60,095 nucleotides of DNA, from assembly GCF_018861865.1 (NCBI RefSeq), contig NZ_JAHLDV010000015.1:1-60095 (forward strand). Direction: 5' to 3'. The notes under the pieces are model-generated. The model was not told the origin of the DNA and did not search any database. It saw only the letters and a list, made by a program, of their open reading frames with translations. Positions 17,312 to 26,676 of the stretch are shown piece by piece. Position 1 is the first letter of the stretch. Each line of letters begins with the position of its first letter. Source of the stretch: Clostridium frigoris. Its GTDB lineage: Bacteria > Bacillota > Clostridia > Clostridiales > Clostridiaceae. Both the position numbers and the translations under genes were made by a program.

Positions 17312-19015
17312 ATGAAGAGAATACCTTATGGCATTTCTAATTTTGAAGTTTTAAGAGAAAAAAATTATCTTTACGTAGATAAAACGTCTTATATAGATAT
17401 ATTAGAAAAATATGCGCCGTATCAATTTTTTATAAGACCTAGAAGGTTTGGAAAAAGTTTATTTATATCAATGCTTGAGAATTATTACGATATAAATAAA
17501 AAGGATAAATTTAAAAAGTTATTTGGTGATTTATATATAGGCAAAAATCCAACTGAGGAGAGAAGTGATTTTCTTGTCTGGAAAATCAGTTTTGCAGGAG
17601 TGGATGCTGGACATGGTGAAGAAAATTTAAGAAAAAGTTTTAATTTTAAGGTTAGATCTTCAGCTAAAGAATTTATAATTAGATACCAAGATTTATTAGG
17701 GGAAAATAAGTTGTATTTGGAAGAATTAAGCGCGGAAATGGTAGTAGACCATATAAATATACTTTGTAAACTGAAGAATAAACAGGTATTTGTTCTTATA
17801 GATGAATATGATAACTTTGTGAATGAATTAATCACTGGAGGCAAGCAAAATATTTATAAAAATATTTTACGACCTGGAGAGGGTTTTCTGAAAGCTTTTT
17901 ATAGGGCATTAAAGCGTGCTACAACTGATAGCTTTCAAAGGGTATATATTACAGGTGTAAGTCCTATAATGCTAGATGATCTAGCCAGTGACTTTAACAT
18001 AATTAGAAACTATACTTTAGATGAAAAGCTTAATAGTATGCTTGGTTTTTCACATGATGAACTTTCATGTATTATGGATCAAGTTGATTTGCCTAATTAC
18101 GAACTTAGTGAAAAGATATGTAATGATATGAATGAGTATTATGGTGGATATAAATTTAACCAAACTTGTGAAGCGGTTTGTAATCCAGTTATGGTTATGT
18201 ATTTTCTTGATGCTTTTTTAGTATATAGTAGGTATCCACAACAAATGATAGATAGTAATGTTAAAATAGATTATGGTAAAATTAATCAGCTAGCATATAA
18301 TTTTAATGATAAAGAAGCTTTAAACGAAATAATGTCTACTGGTGAAACAACAACAATTCTTGTGGATAGATTTAATATTCATACTATGTACAGTGAAAAA
18401 GAAAATTTTAAATCCCTATTATTTTATTTAGGAATGCTTACTATAAAAGAGCAGGGACCTCTTGGAACGGTATTAAAGATACCTAACTATGTAATAAGAA
18501 CAATTTATTGGGAGCAATATTTTGACAAAATAAGTGAAGATTATAATATTGAAATTCAAAACATTAGAATTGCAGTAAATGAAATGAGAATGCATGGTGA
18601 TATTCAGCCTTTAATAGAAATAGTTAAAGGAATACTCGAAAGTTTATCCAATAGAGATCTTATGCAAATGGATGAGAAAAATATAAAGATGATGTTTCTT
18701 ACGCTTCTTGCTGTAGACAATACTTATTTTATAAGGAGCGAAGATGAAAATAATAAAGGCTATGTAGATTTAATGCTTAGAAGAAAAATACAGCTTAAGG
18801 ATATAACTAAATTTGAATGGATTATAGAATTAAAATATATAAAAGAGAGTGATAGAAATACTTTAGAAAAGGTAAAGGAGCAAGGGCTAAAACAACTTCA
18901 AATGTATGGGGAAAGTAAGATGGTTCAAGAAGAATTGGAAAAAGAAGGATTAAAGAAAGTGTTAATCATTGTTGTAGGTAAAAAAGATATTTATACTGTA
19001 AATAAAAACGACTAA
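17312..19015 (+). CDS. AAA-ATPase-like / PD-(D/E)XK nuclease fusion
   Basis: A 567-residue protein of the AAA-ATPase_like plus PDDEXK_9 family, abundant and multicopy in anaerobes and of unknown function. The N-terminus has the typical IPYGISNFEVLR opening, a P-loop in RPRRFGKS (about 42-49) and a Walker B-like VLIDEYDN (about 160-168). The C-terminal nuclease-like domain has GYVDLML (about 484) and IELKYIK (about 505). The last six codons and the stop lie inside the repeated hairpin element, so the gene end and terminator are fused. GAGGAG precedes ATG. Confidence 0.85.
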   Translation: MKRIPYGISNFEVLREKNYLYVDKTSYIDILEKYAPYQFFIRPRRFGKSLFISMLENYYDINKKDKFKKLFGDLYIGKNPTEERSDFLVWKISFAGVDAGHGEENLRKSFNFKVRSSAKEFIIRYQDLLGENKLYLEELSAEMVVDHINILCKLKNKQVFVLIDEYDNFVNELITGGKQNIYKNILRPGEGFLKAFYRALKRATTDSFQRVYITGVSPIMLDDLASDFNIIRNYTLDEKLNSMLGFSHDELSCIMDQVDLPNYELSEKICNDMNEYYGGYKFNQTCEAVCNPVMVMYFLDAFLVYSRYPQQMIDSNVKIDYGKINQLAYNFNDKEALNEIMSTGETTTILVDRFNIHTMYSEKENFKSLLFYLGMLTIKEQGPLGTVLKIPNYVIRTIYWEQYFDKISEDYNIEIQNIRIAVNEMRMHGDIQPLIEIVKGILESLSNRDLMQMDEKNIKMMFLTLLAVDNTYFIRSEDENNKGYVDLMLRRKIQLKDITKFEWIIELKYIKESDRNTLEKVKEQGLKQLQMYGESKMVQEELEKEGLKKVLIIVVGKKDIYTVNKND

Positions 19016-19046
19016 ACTGATATAAATCAGTCTAGCCGTTTTTTTT
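19004..19046 (+). terminator. Repeated terminator hairpin, copy 3
   Basis: AACGACTAAACTGAT pairs with ATCAGTCTAGCCGTT around loop ATAA, then T8. It overlaps the stop codon of the ATPase gene and lies about 30 bases from the end of the convergent PPC-domain gene. Confidence 0.85.
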
Positions 19047-19073
19047 ATTGACCCTGAAACCCTGGGGTATATG

Positions 19074-20771
19074 TTATATACTACTTGAGTCTACAGTTTT
19101 ACCTGTAAGATTATCTATCCAATTTCCCGAGTAATCTTTAACATAAATTGCACCACCATTTACTATTGCATTATTGATTTCGGCGCTATTAGCTGAATTG
19201 TTAGCATATTCAAGGCTATAAGATTTATTACCTATTAAAACAGTTCCGTTAGGCATAACATTTAAATCCGCCGAATTATAAGTTGCTTCTTTATTATAGT
19301 AAATTCCAAGTCTTGTACTTTCGGTTTTGTATAAGCTTGTTACTGTTACATATACATAACCACCGGCCTTTGCTAATTGCTCAGTGGGATTTATTGTAGT
19401 TATATATTGGGATGAATTTATAGTGCAGTTTCCTAATTTTTTTTGAGAAAAAGCGTCCTCATATATAGTTACTCTATCACCATCTGTGAACATATAATTT
19501 TTTAAAGTTACAACATCCAAGGTTCCTACTGGATTGTTTGAAATTGTAATCGCATCTGTACTTGTAGGCATAGTCGAAACTGGTATTGTTGATTGTGCTG
19601 GTTGTCCATCTGCTGTAACTTCAAGAGTATATTTTCCAGTGTTTAAATTATTGTTTAAAAGTAGTAGATTTTTTTTCGAAACACTAAAATAATAAGTACC
19701 TGATTTTAAATAAACAGGCAAAGACCATGTTTTAGGACTTTCAACCGATCCGTAACGTGGGAGTAATGAAAATATTTGATTGCCATCTTCATTCATTAAT
19801 TTTACATTTACTTCATAAATGGATGAAACCATTTTTATATTGATTTTACCATCTAAAGGAAGTACTATTTTGTAGGTGTTTTGGTCATCATTAGATGATA
19901 TAAATCCAATGATTGGATTAGAATTTAAATTCAATGGTTGTGCAGTTAAGGTGCCGTTGTTAGGCTCTACATCATCGTTATATACAGGGGTATAATTAAC
20001 TCCAAGAGAATATTTACCCGTATTTGAATTATTGTTTAATAGGCCAGAGCTTTGTTTTAAAACACTTAAATAATAAGTACCTGCTTCTAAATCCACAAGC
20101 TCGGACCAAGTCTTTGGAGATTGTTCAGATCCCGAACCTATATAATTAGAAAAAACTTCTTTGCCATCAATATCATTTAAATTTAAATTTACTCCATAGA
20201 CTGATGAAATCATTTTGACATCGATTCGACCAGCGATTGGGAGTACAATTTTATATGTATCCTGGTCATCACCAGAGGATATATATCCTATGAGTGGATC
20301 AGAATTTAAAGTCAATGGTTGCGCTGTTAATGTAGTATTGTTAGGTTCTACATCATTGGTATAAACCCCAGTAAAGTCAACTCCAAGACTATAGTGTACA
20401 GTTTCTGAGCTGTATTTTATAACAGTAAAATAATAAGTACCTGCGTCTAAATCAACAGGCAAAGACAATGTTGTAGATGCAGTATCATTTCCAATACCCG
20501 GATAATAAGATAATACTTGTTTTCCATTATCATCCTTTAAATTTAAATTCACTTTGTTATTTGATGAAGTCATTTTGATATTGATGCTGCCAGAGGTGGG
20601 AAGTACGATTTTGTATATATCTTCGTCACTAGAGGAAACAATGTCGCTTGTAAAGGTGCTGCCGAAAGTAAGTGTTTGGATAGTAGCTGCATTGGCAATA
20701 TTAGTTGGTGCTATAATTTGCACTATCAGAAATGTTAATAAAAATAATGATGTAATAATTTTTTTACGCAA
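19074..20771 (-). CDS. Secreted protein with three PPC domains and a truncated surface module
   Basis: A 565-residue exported protein. The signal peptide covers about residues 1-29. Three bacterial pre-peptidase C-terminal (PPC) domains follow (about 30-135, 140-265, 270-390). Each has a (E)D(I/T)YKIVLP strand, a (D/N)VEPNN linker and a GTYYF(T/S)V strand. A further beta segment (about 400-500) leads to the shared surface module (about 505-565; GTVLIGNKS, YANNSAN, GNWIDN). The module stops at SSSI, where paralogues continue with PAV and a further strand. The 3' end may have been cut by the neighbouring hairpin element. No protease domain is present. Confidence 0.8.
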   Translation of the reverse strand: MRKKIITSLFLLTFLIVQIIAPTNIANAATIQTLTFGSTFTSDIVSSSDEDIYKIVLPTSGSINIKMTSSNNKVNLNLKDDNGKQVLSYYPGIGNDTASTTLSLPVDLDAGTYYFTVIKYSSETVHYSLGVDFTGVYTNDVEPNNTTLTAQPLTLNSDPLIGYISSGDDQDTYKIVLPIAGRIDVKMISSVYGVNLNLNDIDGKEVFSNYIGSGSEQSPKTWSELVDLEAGTYYLSVLKQSSGLLNNNSNTGKYSLGVNYTPVYNDDVEPNNGTLTAQPLNLNSNPIIGFISSNDDQNTYKIVLPLDGKINIKMVSSIYEVNVKLMNEDGNQIFSLLPRYGSVESPKTWSLPVYLKSGTYYFSVSKKNLLLLNNNLNTGKYTLEVTADGQPAQSTIPVSTMPTSTDAITISNNPVGTLDVVTLKNYMFTDGDRVTIYEDAFSQKKLGNCTINSSQYITTINPTEQLAKAGGYVYVTVTSLYKTESTRLGIYYNKEATYNSADLNVMPNGTVLIGNKSYSLEYANNSANSAEINNAIVNGGAIYVKDYSGNWIDNLTGKTVDSSSI

Positions 20772-21118
20772 TTTGTGAGCCCCCTATAATGTAGTGAGTT
20801 TTTTATAAACCCTACATATATAATTCAACATAAATGGTTATTTTCCTTTTTTAGAATATTTAAACTATAATACATCTTATTAGTCTTATTTAAATATATT
20901 ATGATTCAATGTAAGTTATTACCTCACTGAAACCCTTAAGTAAAATATAATCATAAAATATTAGAAAAAGTGCAACTATATTGTAGTAATAGACGTTATA
21001 TAAGTGTAAGAGACAAAGATATATAGAACTACGTTATTTTATACAAAGGTATTATTTGCCTAAGTAGTAAATAATAATATAATATGGATATATGAACTTT
21101 TACTAGGGGGAACTACAA
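20772..21118. other. Divergent promoter region between PPC protein and polysaccharide cluster
   Basis: 347 AT-rich bases, no gene. It contains the ECF-type promoter at 20974 for the rightward cluster and a TATAAT-like box near 21075. Confidence 0.5.
20974..21005 (+). promoter_or_regulatory. ECF-type promoter 4, upstream of polysaccharide cluster
   Basis: AAC 20974-20976, 17 bases, CGT 20994-20996, in the context GTGCAACTATATTGTAG and CGTTATATAAGTGTAAG. It matches promoters 1-3. It lies about 120 bases before the Wzz-like gene. Confidence 0.6.
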
Positions 21119-21814
21119 ATGGATGAAGAAATGAATGTTAGTATTGAAGATTATCTCGTAATAATAAAAGAAAAATTATGGTTAATAGGTACTATAACGC
21201 TTGCAACTGTAATGATTGCGGGTATACTAAGCTTTTTTGTTATTAAACCAACCTATGAGGCAAGTACAAGTATAATAGTTGGTAAGCCACAAGCTACTGA
21301 CAGACAAAACCAACAATTAAATAGTGATGTAACTATGTATCAAAACTTACTTGTAACATATAGTGAAATTGCTAAGTCTGATTTAGTAGCGCGTGGTGCC
21401 CTTGATATATTGAAGGGTAATTTAACAATAGATCAGATTAAAGGTGGAATTACAGTTACTCCAAAAACTGGAACTCAGATTTTAATGATTTCAGCTAAGG
21501 GTAAAAATCCGCAGGACGTATTTAATGTTGTAAATGCCGTTTCTACTTCCTTTATAGAAGCTACAAAAAAGGTTTATCCTACGGGTGGGGATATACAGGT
21601 AATGGATAAGGCAGTTATTCCAATTAACGCTATTAGCCCTAATAAGAAATTAAACATGGCTATTGCATTTTTCCTCGGACTTATGATATCACTTGGAATT
21701 GTGTTCCTTCTTGAATACATGGATAACACTATAAAGACAGAAAATGATGTAGATAAATACTTAGGATTACCAGTACTAGGCGTAATACCTAGAATTATAG
21801 AAGATAAAAAGTAA
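21119..21814 (+). CDS. Wzz/CapA-type polysaccharide co-polymerase
   Basis: A 231-residue membrane protein of the chain-length determinant family. It activates its partner BY-kinase and sets polymer length. It has TM1 at about residues 19-40, an extracytoplasmic Wzz domain with the TYEAST strand, and TM2 at about 180-203. The short cytoplasmic end TENDVDKYLGLPVLGVIP is the kinase-activating segment in Gram-positive homologues. It is the first gene of the polysaccharide cluster, with AGGGGG upstream of ATG. Confidence 0.9.
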   Translation: MDEEMNVSIEDYLVIIKEKLWLIGTITLATVMIAGILSFFVIKPTYEASTSIIVGKPQATDRQNQQLNSDVTMYQNLLVTYSEIAKSDLVARGALDILKGNLTIDQIKGGITVTPKTGTQILMISAKGKNPQDVFNVVNAVSTSFIEATKKVYPTGGDIQVMDKAVIPINAISPNKKLNMAIAFFLGLMISLGIVFLLEYMDNTIKTENDVDKYLGLPVLGVIPRIIEDKK

Positions 21815-21826
21815 GAAGGTGCTAGG

Positions 21827-22606
21827 GTGATTGATATACATAGTCATATACTACCAGGTATTGATGATGGCTCAAAAGATATGGAAACGAGCATCAAGAT
21901 GCTAAAAATTGCACAGGCAAGCGGCACCAAAACTATTGTAGCTACTCCACATTATATAAGGGGCAGATATGAAAATCATTATGAAAATATTTTTGCACTG
22001 CATCAAGAATTAAAGCTTGCAGCTGCCAATGAGGGTTTAAAGATAGAAGTGCTACTAGGACAAGAAATAATGCTTGAAAAACATTCACTAAAGCTGTGCA
22101 AAGAGGGGATATTAAAAGGAATAAATGGGACAAGTTACCTGCTTATTGAATTTCCAATGGAGCAATTGCCAAAAGATGCTATGGATTTAATTTATGAGTT
22201 AAAGGTTCTTAATATTAAACCTATACTTGCACATCCAGAAAGGTATGAATACATAATTAAATCGCCAATTGCTATGAATGATTTTATAAACGAGGGGTGT
22301 TTGTTTCAAATTAATGCTGGAAGCTTGCAAGGAATATTTGGAAAAAAAGTTCAGAGTTGTGCAAAGCTACTTGTGAGAGAAAACCTTGCAAACTTTATTG
22401 CATCGGATGCACATTCTATTAATAGAAGGTGTCCAGGCCTTAAGGATGGATTTAGGCAAGCAGAAATGTTAGATAAGGATATAGAAAAAAAGGTATCAAA
22501 AAATTTAGAACTGATGTTATTAGATAAGGATATAGAAGCAAATAAACAGATAATAAAGAAAAAGAAAAGTATATTCCAGATATTCAAGCATCAATACAAT
22601 AAATAA
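21827..22606 (+). CDS. CpsB/CapC-type PHP tyrosine-protein phosphatase
   Basis: A 259-residue Mn-dependent PHP-family phosphatase that reverses BY-kinase autophosphorylation. The metal-binding motifs are IHSHILPGIDDG (about residues 3-14), ATPHY, GQEIM, AHPERY and SDAH. It starts at GTG 12 bases after the co-polymerase stop and lies directly before its kinase, the usual Gram-positive order (co-polymerase, phosphatase, kinase). Confidence 0.9.
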   Translation: MIDIHSHILPGIDDGSKDMETSIKMLKIAQASGTKTIVATPHYIRGRYENHYENIFALHQELKLAAANEGLKIEVLLGQEIMLEKHSLKLCKEGILKGINGTSYLLIEFPMEQLPKDAMDLIYELKVLNIKPILAHPERYEYIIKSPIAMNDFINEGCLFQINAGSLQGIFGKKVQSCAKLLVRENLANFIASDAHSINRRCPGLKDGFRQAEMLDKDIEKKVSKNLELMLLDKDIEANKQIIKKKKSIFQIFKHQYNK

Positions 22607-22627
22607 TATGTAAAGGTAGTGAATCAA

Positions 22628-23359
22628 ATGAAAGATTTAGACTTAATAACATTTAAAGAACCTAATTCACCAATGTCAGAGTCGTATAGAACTCTTAGGA
22701 CTAATATTCAATTCTCATCTTTTGATAAAAAGATTAGAACGTTACTTCTAACTAGTTCAGGACCAGGAGAAGGAAAAACTACAATTTCTTCAAATTTAGC
22801 TATGGTAATGGCTCAAGGTGGTAATAAGACCTTGTTGATAGATTGTGATCAAAGAAAACCACAGGTACATAAGGTTTTTGGACTTTCTAACGAAAAGGGA
22901 TTATCTAATATGCTAGTAAATGATGAAGATAAAGATGAAGTAAATACAAATATAGGTATTCATGAAACGGTGCAGAAAAATTTGCATGTTTTAACTTCAG
23001 GTACAAGGCCACCAAACCCAGCAGAACTTTTAGGATCTGCTAAAATGAAGAATTTCATTGAGGAGCTAAAAAAAACATATGATTATATAATCTTAGATAC
23101 TCCTCCAATAATACTAGTTACAGATGCACAAATACTAGCTCAGTATACGGATGGTTGCCTTTTAGTTGTTGCGTCAGGGGAATCAGAACGTGATGCGGCT
23201 ATAAAAGCTAAAGGGCTTCTTGAAAAGGTAAACGCAAAAATACTAGGGACAGTACTTAACAAAGTGGAAATAAAAAAGAAAGGTTATTATAACTATCAAT
23301 ATGAGTATGGAGCACGCGGAAAAGGGGATAAAATTAGAACTAAAGCAAAACAATTTTAG
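22628..23359 (+). CDS. CpsD/CapB-type bacterial tyrosine kinase
   Basis: A cytoplasmic BY-kinase of about 243 residues. It shows Walker A (SSGPGEGKTT, about residue 42), Walker A' (LLIDCDQRKP) and Walker B (YIILDTPP). Its C-terminal Tyr cluster (GYYNYQYEYG) is the autophosphorylation site. A GTG at 22619 is in frame but sits one base from the AAAGG site, so ATG 22628 is preferred. It is the partner of the co-polymerase two genes upstream. Confidence 0.9.
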   Translation: MKDLDLITFKEPNSPMSESYRTLRTNIQFSSFDKKIRTLLLTSSGPGEGKTTISSNLAMVMAQGGNKTLLIDCDQRKPQVHKVFGLSNEKGLSNMLVNDEDKDEVNTNIGIHETVQKNLHVLTSGTRPPNPAELLGSAKMKNFIEELKKTYDYIILDTPPIILVTDAQILAQYTDGCLLVVASGESERDAAIKAKGLLEKVNAKILGTVLNKVEIKKKGYYNYQYEYGARGKGDKIRTKAKQF

Positions 23360-23520
23360 AATGTATTTTTAAAAAAATTGAATTACACAAAATAAATGTA
23401 AAGAAAAGACAAGCGAATGTCTATTAGTAAACAAAAATGTAGAACGAAAAATCTGTAATAAAAGTGAAAATATTGTATAATAATTTTAGGTTTTAGTATA
23501 GTTGGAAAATGGGGGATAAT

Positions 23521-25407
23521 ATGAAAGTTTTAGGAAAATGGAAAAAACCAATATTGATCTTAAGCGATGCAGTTTTAATAAACTTAGCATATATATTAGC
23601 TTTCTATTTTAGGTATAATTATAAAAATTTTAAGTTTTATTCAAATGATTACAAAGAGATAGCATTAATTGTAACAGTTATTTATATAACTTGTTTTTAT
23701 CTCTTTAAGCTTTACGAAAGTCTTTGGAGATATGCAAGTATTGATGAATTTATGCTTATTATTGGTGCATGCCTTACTTCTAATATTGTGATGATTGCCT
23801 TTGTTAGAATTATTAAACATCCATTTGCTTATGGAGTAAGTATAATAGCTTGTGCTTTTAGTATTATTTTTATAGTCGGGTTTAGAATGTCATTTAGAGT
23901 TTACGGTAGATTTGAAAGCATGGTAAATTGTAATGCAAGTAAAATTGTCCAATCTAGAGTAATGATAATTGGTGCAGGCTCAGCTGCAGCTATGGTTATA
24001 AAAGAAATGAAAAGTAGTAGTCAGAGTAAGTATATACCAATTGTTGTAATTGATGATGAAACCTACAAAAAAGGAAATAGTATTGTGGGAGTAAAGGTAC
24101 TTGGAAATCGAAAAGATATCCCTAGAATAGTGGTAGAAAAGGACATAGAAACAATCCTTATAGCTATTCCAACAATAGACGATGAAGATAAAAAACAAAT
24201 ACTCGAGATATGTAAGAAAACAAATTGTAATATAGAAATTATCCCAGGTATGTATGAAATAATAAATGGGAAAGTTTCATTAAATCAAATTCGAAAAGTT
24301 GAGATTGAGGATTTACTAGGACGTAAAGCAGTTAAGCTGGATATGCAGGGAATAACAAGTTATATAACTAATAAAACAATCTTAGTAACAGGTGGCGGTG
24401 GTTCCATTGGTTCAGAATTATGTCGACAAATTATAAAATTCGAACCGAAACAATTAATTGTTTTTGATATATATGAAAACAATGCTTATGACCTACAAAT
24501 GGAACTTGAGTATAAGTATCCAAAGCTCAATTTATTGGTGCTTATAGGATCAGTTAGGGATAAGGATAGACTTGAAGATGTTTTTCAAAAGTATTCACCA
24601 GATATAGTTTTTCATGCTGCGGCGCATAAACATGTTCCACTAATGGAAGTTAGCCCAATGGAGGCTATAAAAAACAATGTATTTGGTACATATAATGTAG
24701 CTGAGTGTGCACATAAGTTTAATGTAGAAAGATTTGTTATGATATCTACAGATAAAGCGGTAAATCCAACAAGTGTTATGGGTGCAACTAAAAGAATGTG
24801 TGAAATGATTATACAATCAATGGATAAAATAAGTAAAACACACTTTGTAGCAGTGAGATTTGGTAATGTTCTTGGAAGTAATGGGTCAGTTATACCACTA
24901 TTTAAAAAACAAATAGAGCATGGTGGACCAGTTACACTTACGAATAAGTACATAACAAGATTCTTTATGACAATACCCGAAGCTGCACAATTAGTACTTC
25001 AATCTGGTGCATATGCGCAGGGTGGAGAAATATTTGTTCTTGATATGGGACAACCTGTTAAGATATATGACTTGGCTTGGGATTTAATAAAACTTTCAGG
25101 ATTCATTCCAAACAAAGATATAAAGATAGAAATTACAGGACTTCGCCCAGGTGAAAAGCTTTATGAAGAACTCTTAATGAGTGAAGAAGGACTTACAAAC
25201 ACTAAACATGAAAAGATATTTATAGGAAGGCCTACGTTTACTGATTTAGGTGAGATCAAGAAGAAGATGAGGGAACTTGAAGGGGTTATTGAGAAAGATG
25301 ATGTAGAAGGGTTGATTGAAAAGATTGGGGAGATAGTGCCAACTTATAATAGAGTTTTGGCAGAAATTGCATCTACAAGTAGCTGCGCAGCTACAGCAAC
25401 AAAATAA
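23521..25407 (+). CDS. Membrane-bound CapD/EpsC-type NDP-sugar 4,6-dehydratase
   Basis: A protein of about 628 residues. Four N-terminal TM helices and a CoA-binding-like Rossmann domain (about 140-280) are followed by an SDR domain with GGGGSIGSE (about 290). The catalytic Tyr is replaced by Met in the MGATK motif, as in WbpM/EpsC UDP-GlcNAc 4,6-dehydratases. Such enzymes start synthesis of 6-deoxy amino sugars. ATG 23509 lies before the GGGGGAT site; ATG 23521 follows it at proper spacing. A TATAAT box lies near 23474, so the gene may have its own promoter. Confidence 0.9.
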   Translation: MKVLGKWKKPILILSDAVLINLAYILAFYFRYNYKNFKFYSNDYKEIALIVTVIYITCFYLFKLYESLWRYASIDEFMLIIGACLTSNIVMIAFVRIIKHPFAYGVSIIACAFSIIFIVGFRMSFRVYGRFESMVNCNASKIVQSRVMIIGAGSAAAMVIKEMKSSSQSKYIPIVVIDDETYKKGNSIVGVKVLGNRKDIPRIVVEKDIETILIAIPTIDDEDKKQILEICKKTNCNIEIIPGMYEIINGKVSLNQIRKVEIEDLLGRKAVKLDMQGITSYITNKTILVTGGGGSIGSELCRQIIKFEPKQLIVFDIYENNAYDLQMELEYKYPKLNLLVLIGSVRDKDRLEDVFQKYSPDIVFHAAAHKHVPLMEVSPMEAIKNNVFGTYNVAECAHKFNVERFVMISTDKAVNPTSVMGATKRMCEMIIQSMDKISKTHFVAVRFGNVLGSNGSVIPLFKKQIEHGGPVTLTNKYITRFFMTIPEAAQLVLQSGAYAQGGEIFVLDMGQPVKIYDLAWDLIKLSGFIPNKDIKIEITGLRPGEKLYEELLMSEEGLTNTKHEKIFIGRPTFTDLGEIKKKMRELEGVIEKDDVEGLIEKIGEIVPTYNRVLAEIASTSSCAATATK

Positions 25408-25434
25408 TTACAAAACAATTAGGGGGGCTATATT

Positions 25435-26073
25435 GTGGGGAAATTTACAAATCTTATATTTAGTTTAGTATTACTAGTATTATTATCACCATTATTTATT
25501 ATTGTAGGAGTAATAATAAAGTTGAATTCAAAAGGACCAATATTTTTTACTCAGATGAGAATAGGTAAGGATAATAAATTATTTAAATTTTATAAGTTTA
25601 GGACAATGAAAGTTGGAACTCCAAACGTTGCAACAGATAAATTGGATGGCTCAAAAAGTTATGTAACAGCAATTGGGAAGATATTAAGAAAAACTAGTAT
25701 AGATGAACTTCCACAAATAATTAATATCCTTAAAGGGGATATGGCCTTTGTAGGACCAAGACCTGCACTATATAATCAATATGAACTTAAGAAGCTAAGA
25801 ACAAAGGCAGAAGTTCATACATTACTTCCAGGAGTTACTGGATGGGCTCAAATTAATGGTAGGGATAATAATGATGATCACGAGAAAACAAGGCATGATG
25901 TATATTATTTAGACCATAAATCATTGAGATTTGATGCTAAAATAATATTTAGAACAGTGTTTAAGGTTTTAAGGGCAGAAGGAATTCTTGAAGGAACGCG
26001 TATTCTTGATGATGAGGAACAACTTCACGATGGTGTACAACAAAAGAGTAAATCAAATGATGTTTCAGCATAA
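25435..26073 (+). CDS. Initiating undecaprenyl-phosphate sugar transferase
   Basis: A 212-residue monotopic phosphoglycosyl transferase (bacterial sugar transferase family, PglC/WcaJ C-terminal type). It attaches the first sugar phosphate to undecaprenyl phosphate. It has one N-terminal membrane helix (about 5-27) and family motifs KFRTM, TSIDELPQ, NILKGDM, VGPRP, LPGVTGWAQINGRD and YYLDH. GTG start after AGGGGGG. Neighbouring dehydratase and acetyltransferase suggest a modified amino sugar such as a bacillosamine or FucNAc type; this is inference. Confidence 0.9.
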   Translation: MGKFTNLIFSLVLLVLLSPLFIIVGVIIKLNSKGPIFFTQMRIGKDNKLFKFYKFRTMKVGTPNVATDKLDGSKSYVTAIGKILRKTSIDELPQIINILKGDMAFVGPRPALYNQYELKKLRTKAEVHTLLPGVTGWAQINGRDNNDDHEKTRHDVYYLDHKSLRFDAKIIFRTVFKVLRAEGILEGTRILDDEEQLHDGVQQKSKSNDVSA

Positions 26074-26090
26074 AGTTGAGGTGAGCTAGA

Positions 26091-26654
26091 ATGAAGAATT
26101 TACTTATAATCGGAGCTGGTGGGCATGGTAGAGTGGTGTTAGAGACTGCGGAACTTGAAAGCAGATGGAACGACATAAACTTCCTAGATGATAGAATTGA
26201 TGTAGATATGGTTTTGGGGCGTAGAATTATTGGTAAGATGGATGATTATGAAAAAAATTCTAAGAAATATGAGTATGCTATTGTATGTATTGGGGACAAT
26301 GAGAAAAGATTAGAATTGATTAATAAACTATTAAAGATAGGATATAAAGTCCCAGTGATTATTCACCCTAAAGCAAGCGTTAGTAAGTATAGTGAGATTG
26401 GCGAGGGTAGTGTGATACTTGCTGGAGCTGTAATTAATACGGGGGCTAAGATTGGCATGGGATGCATTATTAATATTAATAGTTGTGTTGACCATGATAG
26501 TGTTATTGATGATGGAGGACATGTTTGTAGTGGAGCTGTGGTTAGAGGAATGTGTAGGATAGGGAGATTATCTTATATTGGGGCTAGGGCTTGCGTTAAA
26601 CCTGGAACTAACCTTAAAGAGGGATTTGTATTACAGGATGGAATGGTGATTTGA
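26091..26654 (+). CDS. PglD/NeuD-type sugar O/N-acetyltransferase
   Basis: A 187-residue protein with an N-terminal Rossmann-like part (LLIIGAGGHGRVV, residues 3-15) and a left-handed beta-helix of hexapeptide repeats (about 95-185). The SCVDHDS motif holds the catalytic His. It probably acetylates a UDP-amino sugar made by the CapD-type dehydratase two genes upstream. It is slightly shorter than usual, ending at QDGMVI. Confidence 0.85.
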   Translation: MKNLLIIGAGGHGRVVLETAELESRWNDINFLDDRIDVDMVLGRRIIGKMDDYEKNSKKYEYAIVCIGDNEKRLELINKLLKIGYKVPVIIHPKASVSKYSEIGEGSVILAGAVINTGAKIGMGCIININSCVDHDSVIDDGGHVCSGAVVRGMCRIGRLSYIGARACVKPGTNLKEGFVLQDGMVI

Positions 26655-26676
26655 ACAAAAAAAGGAGAGTTTACAT

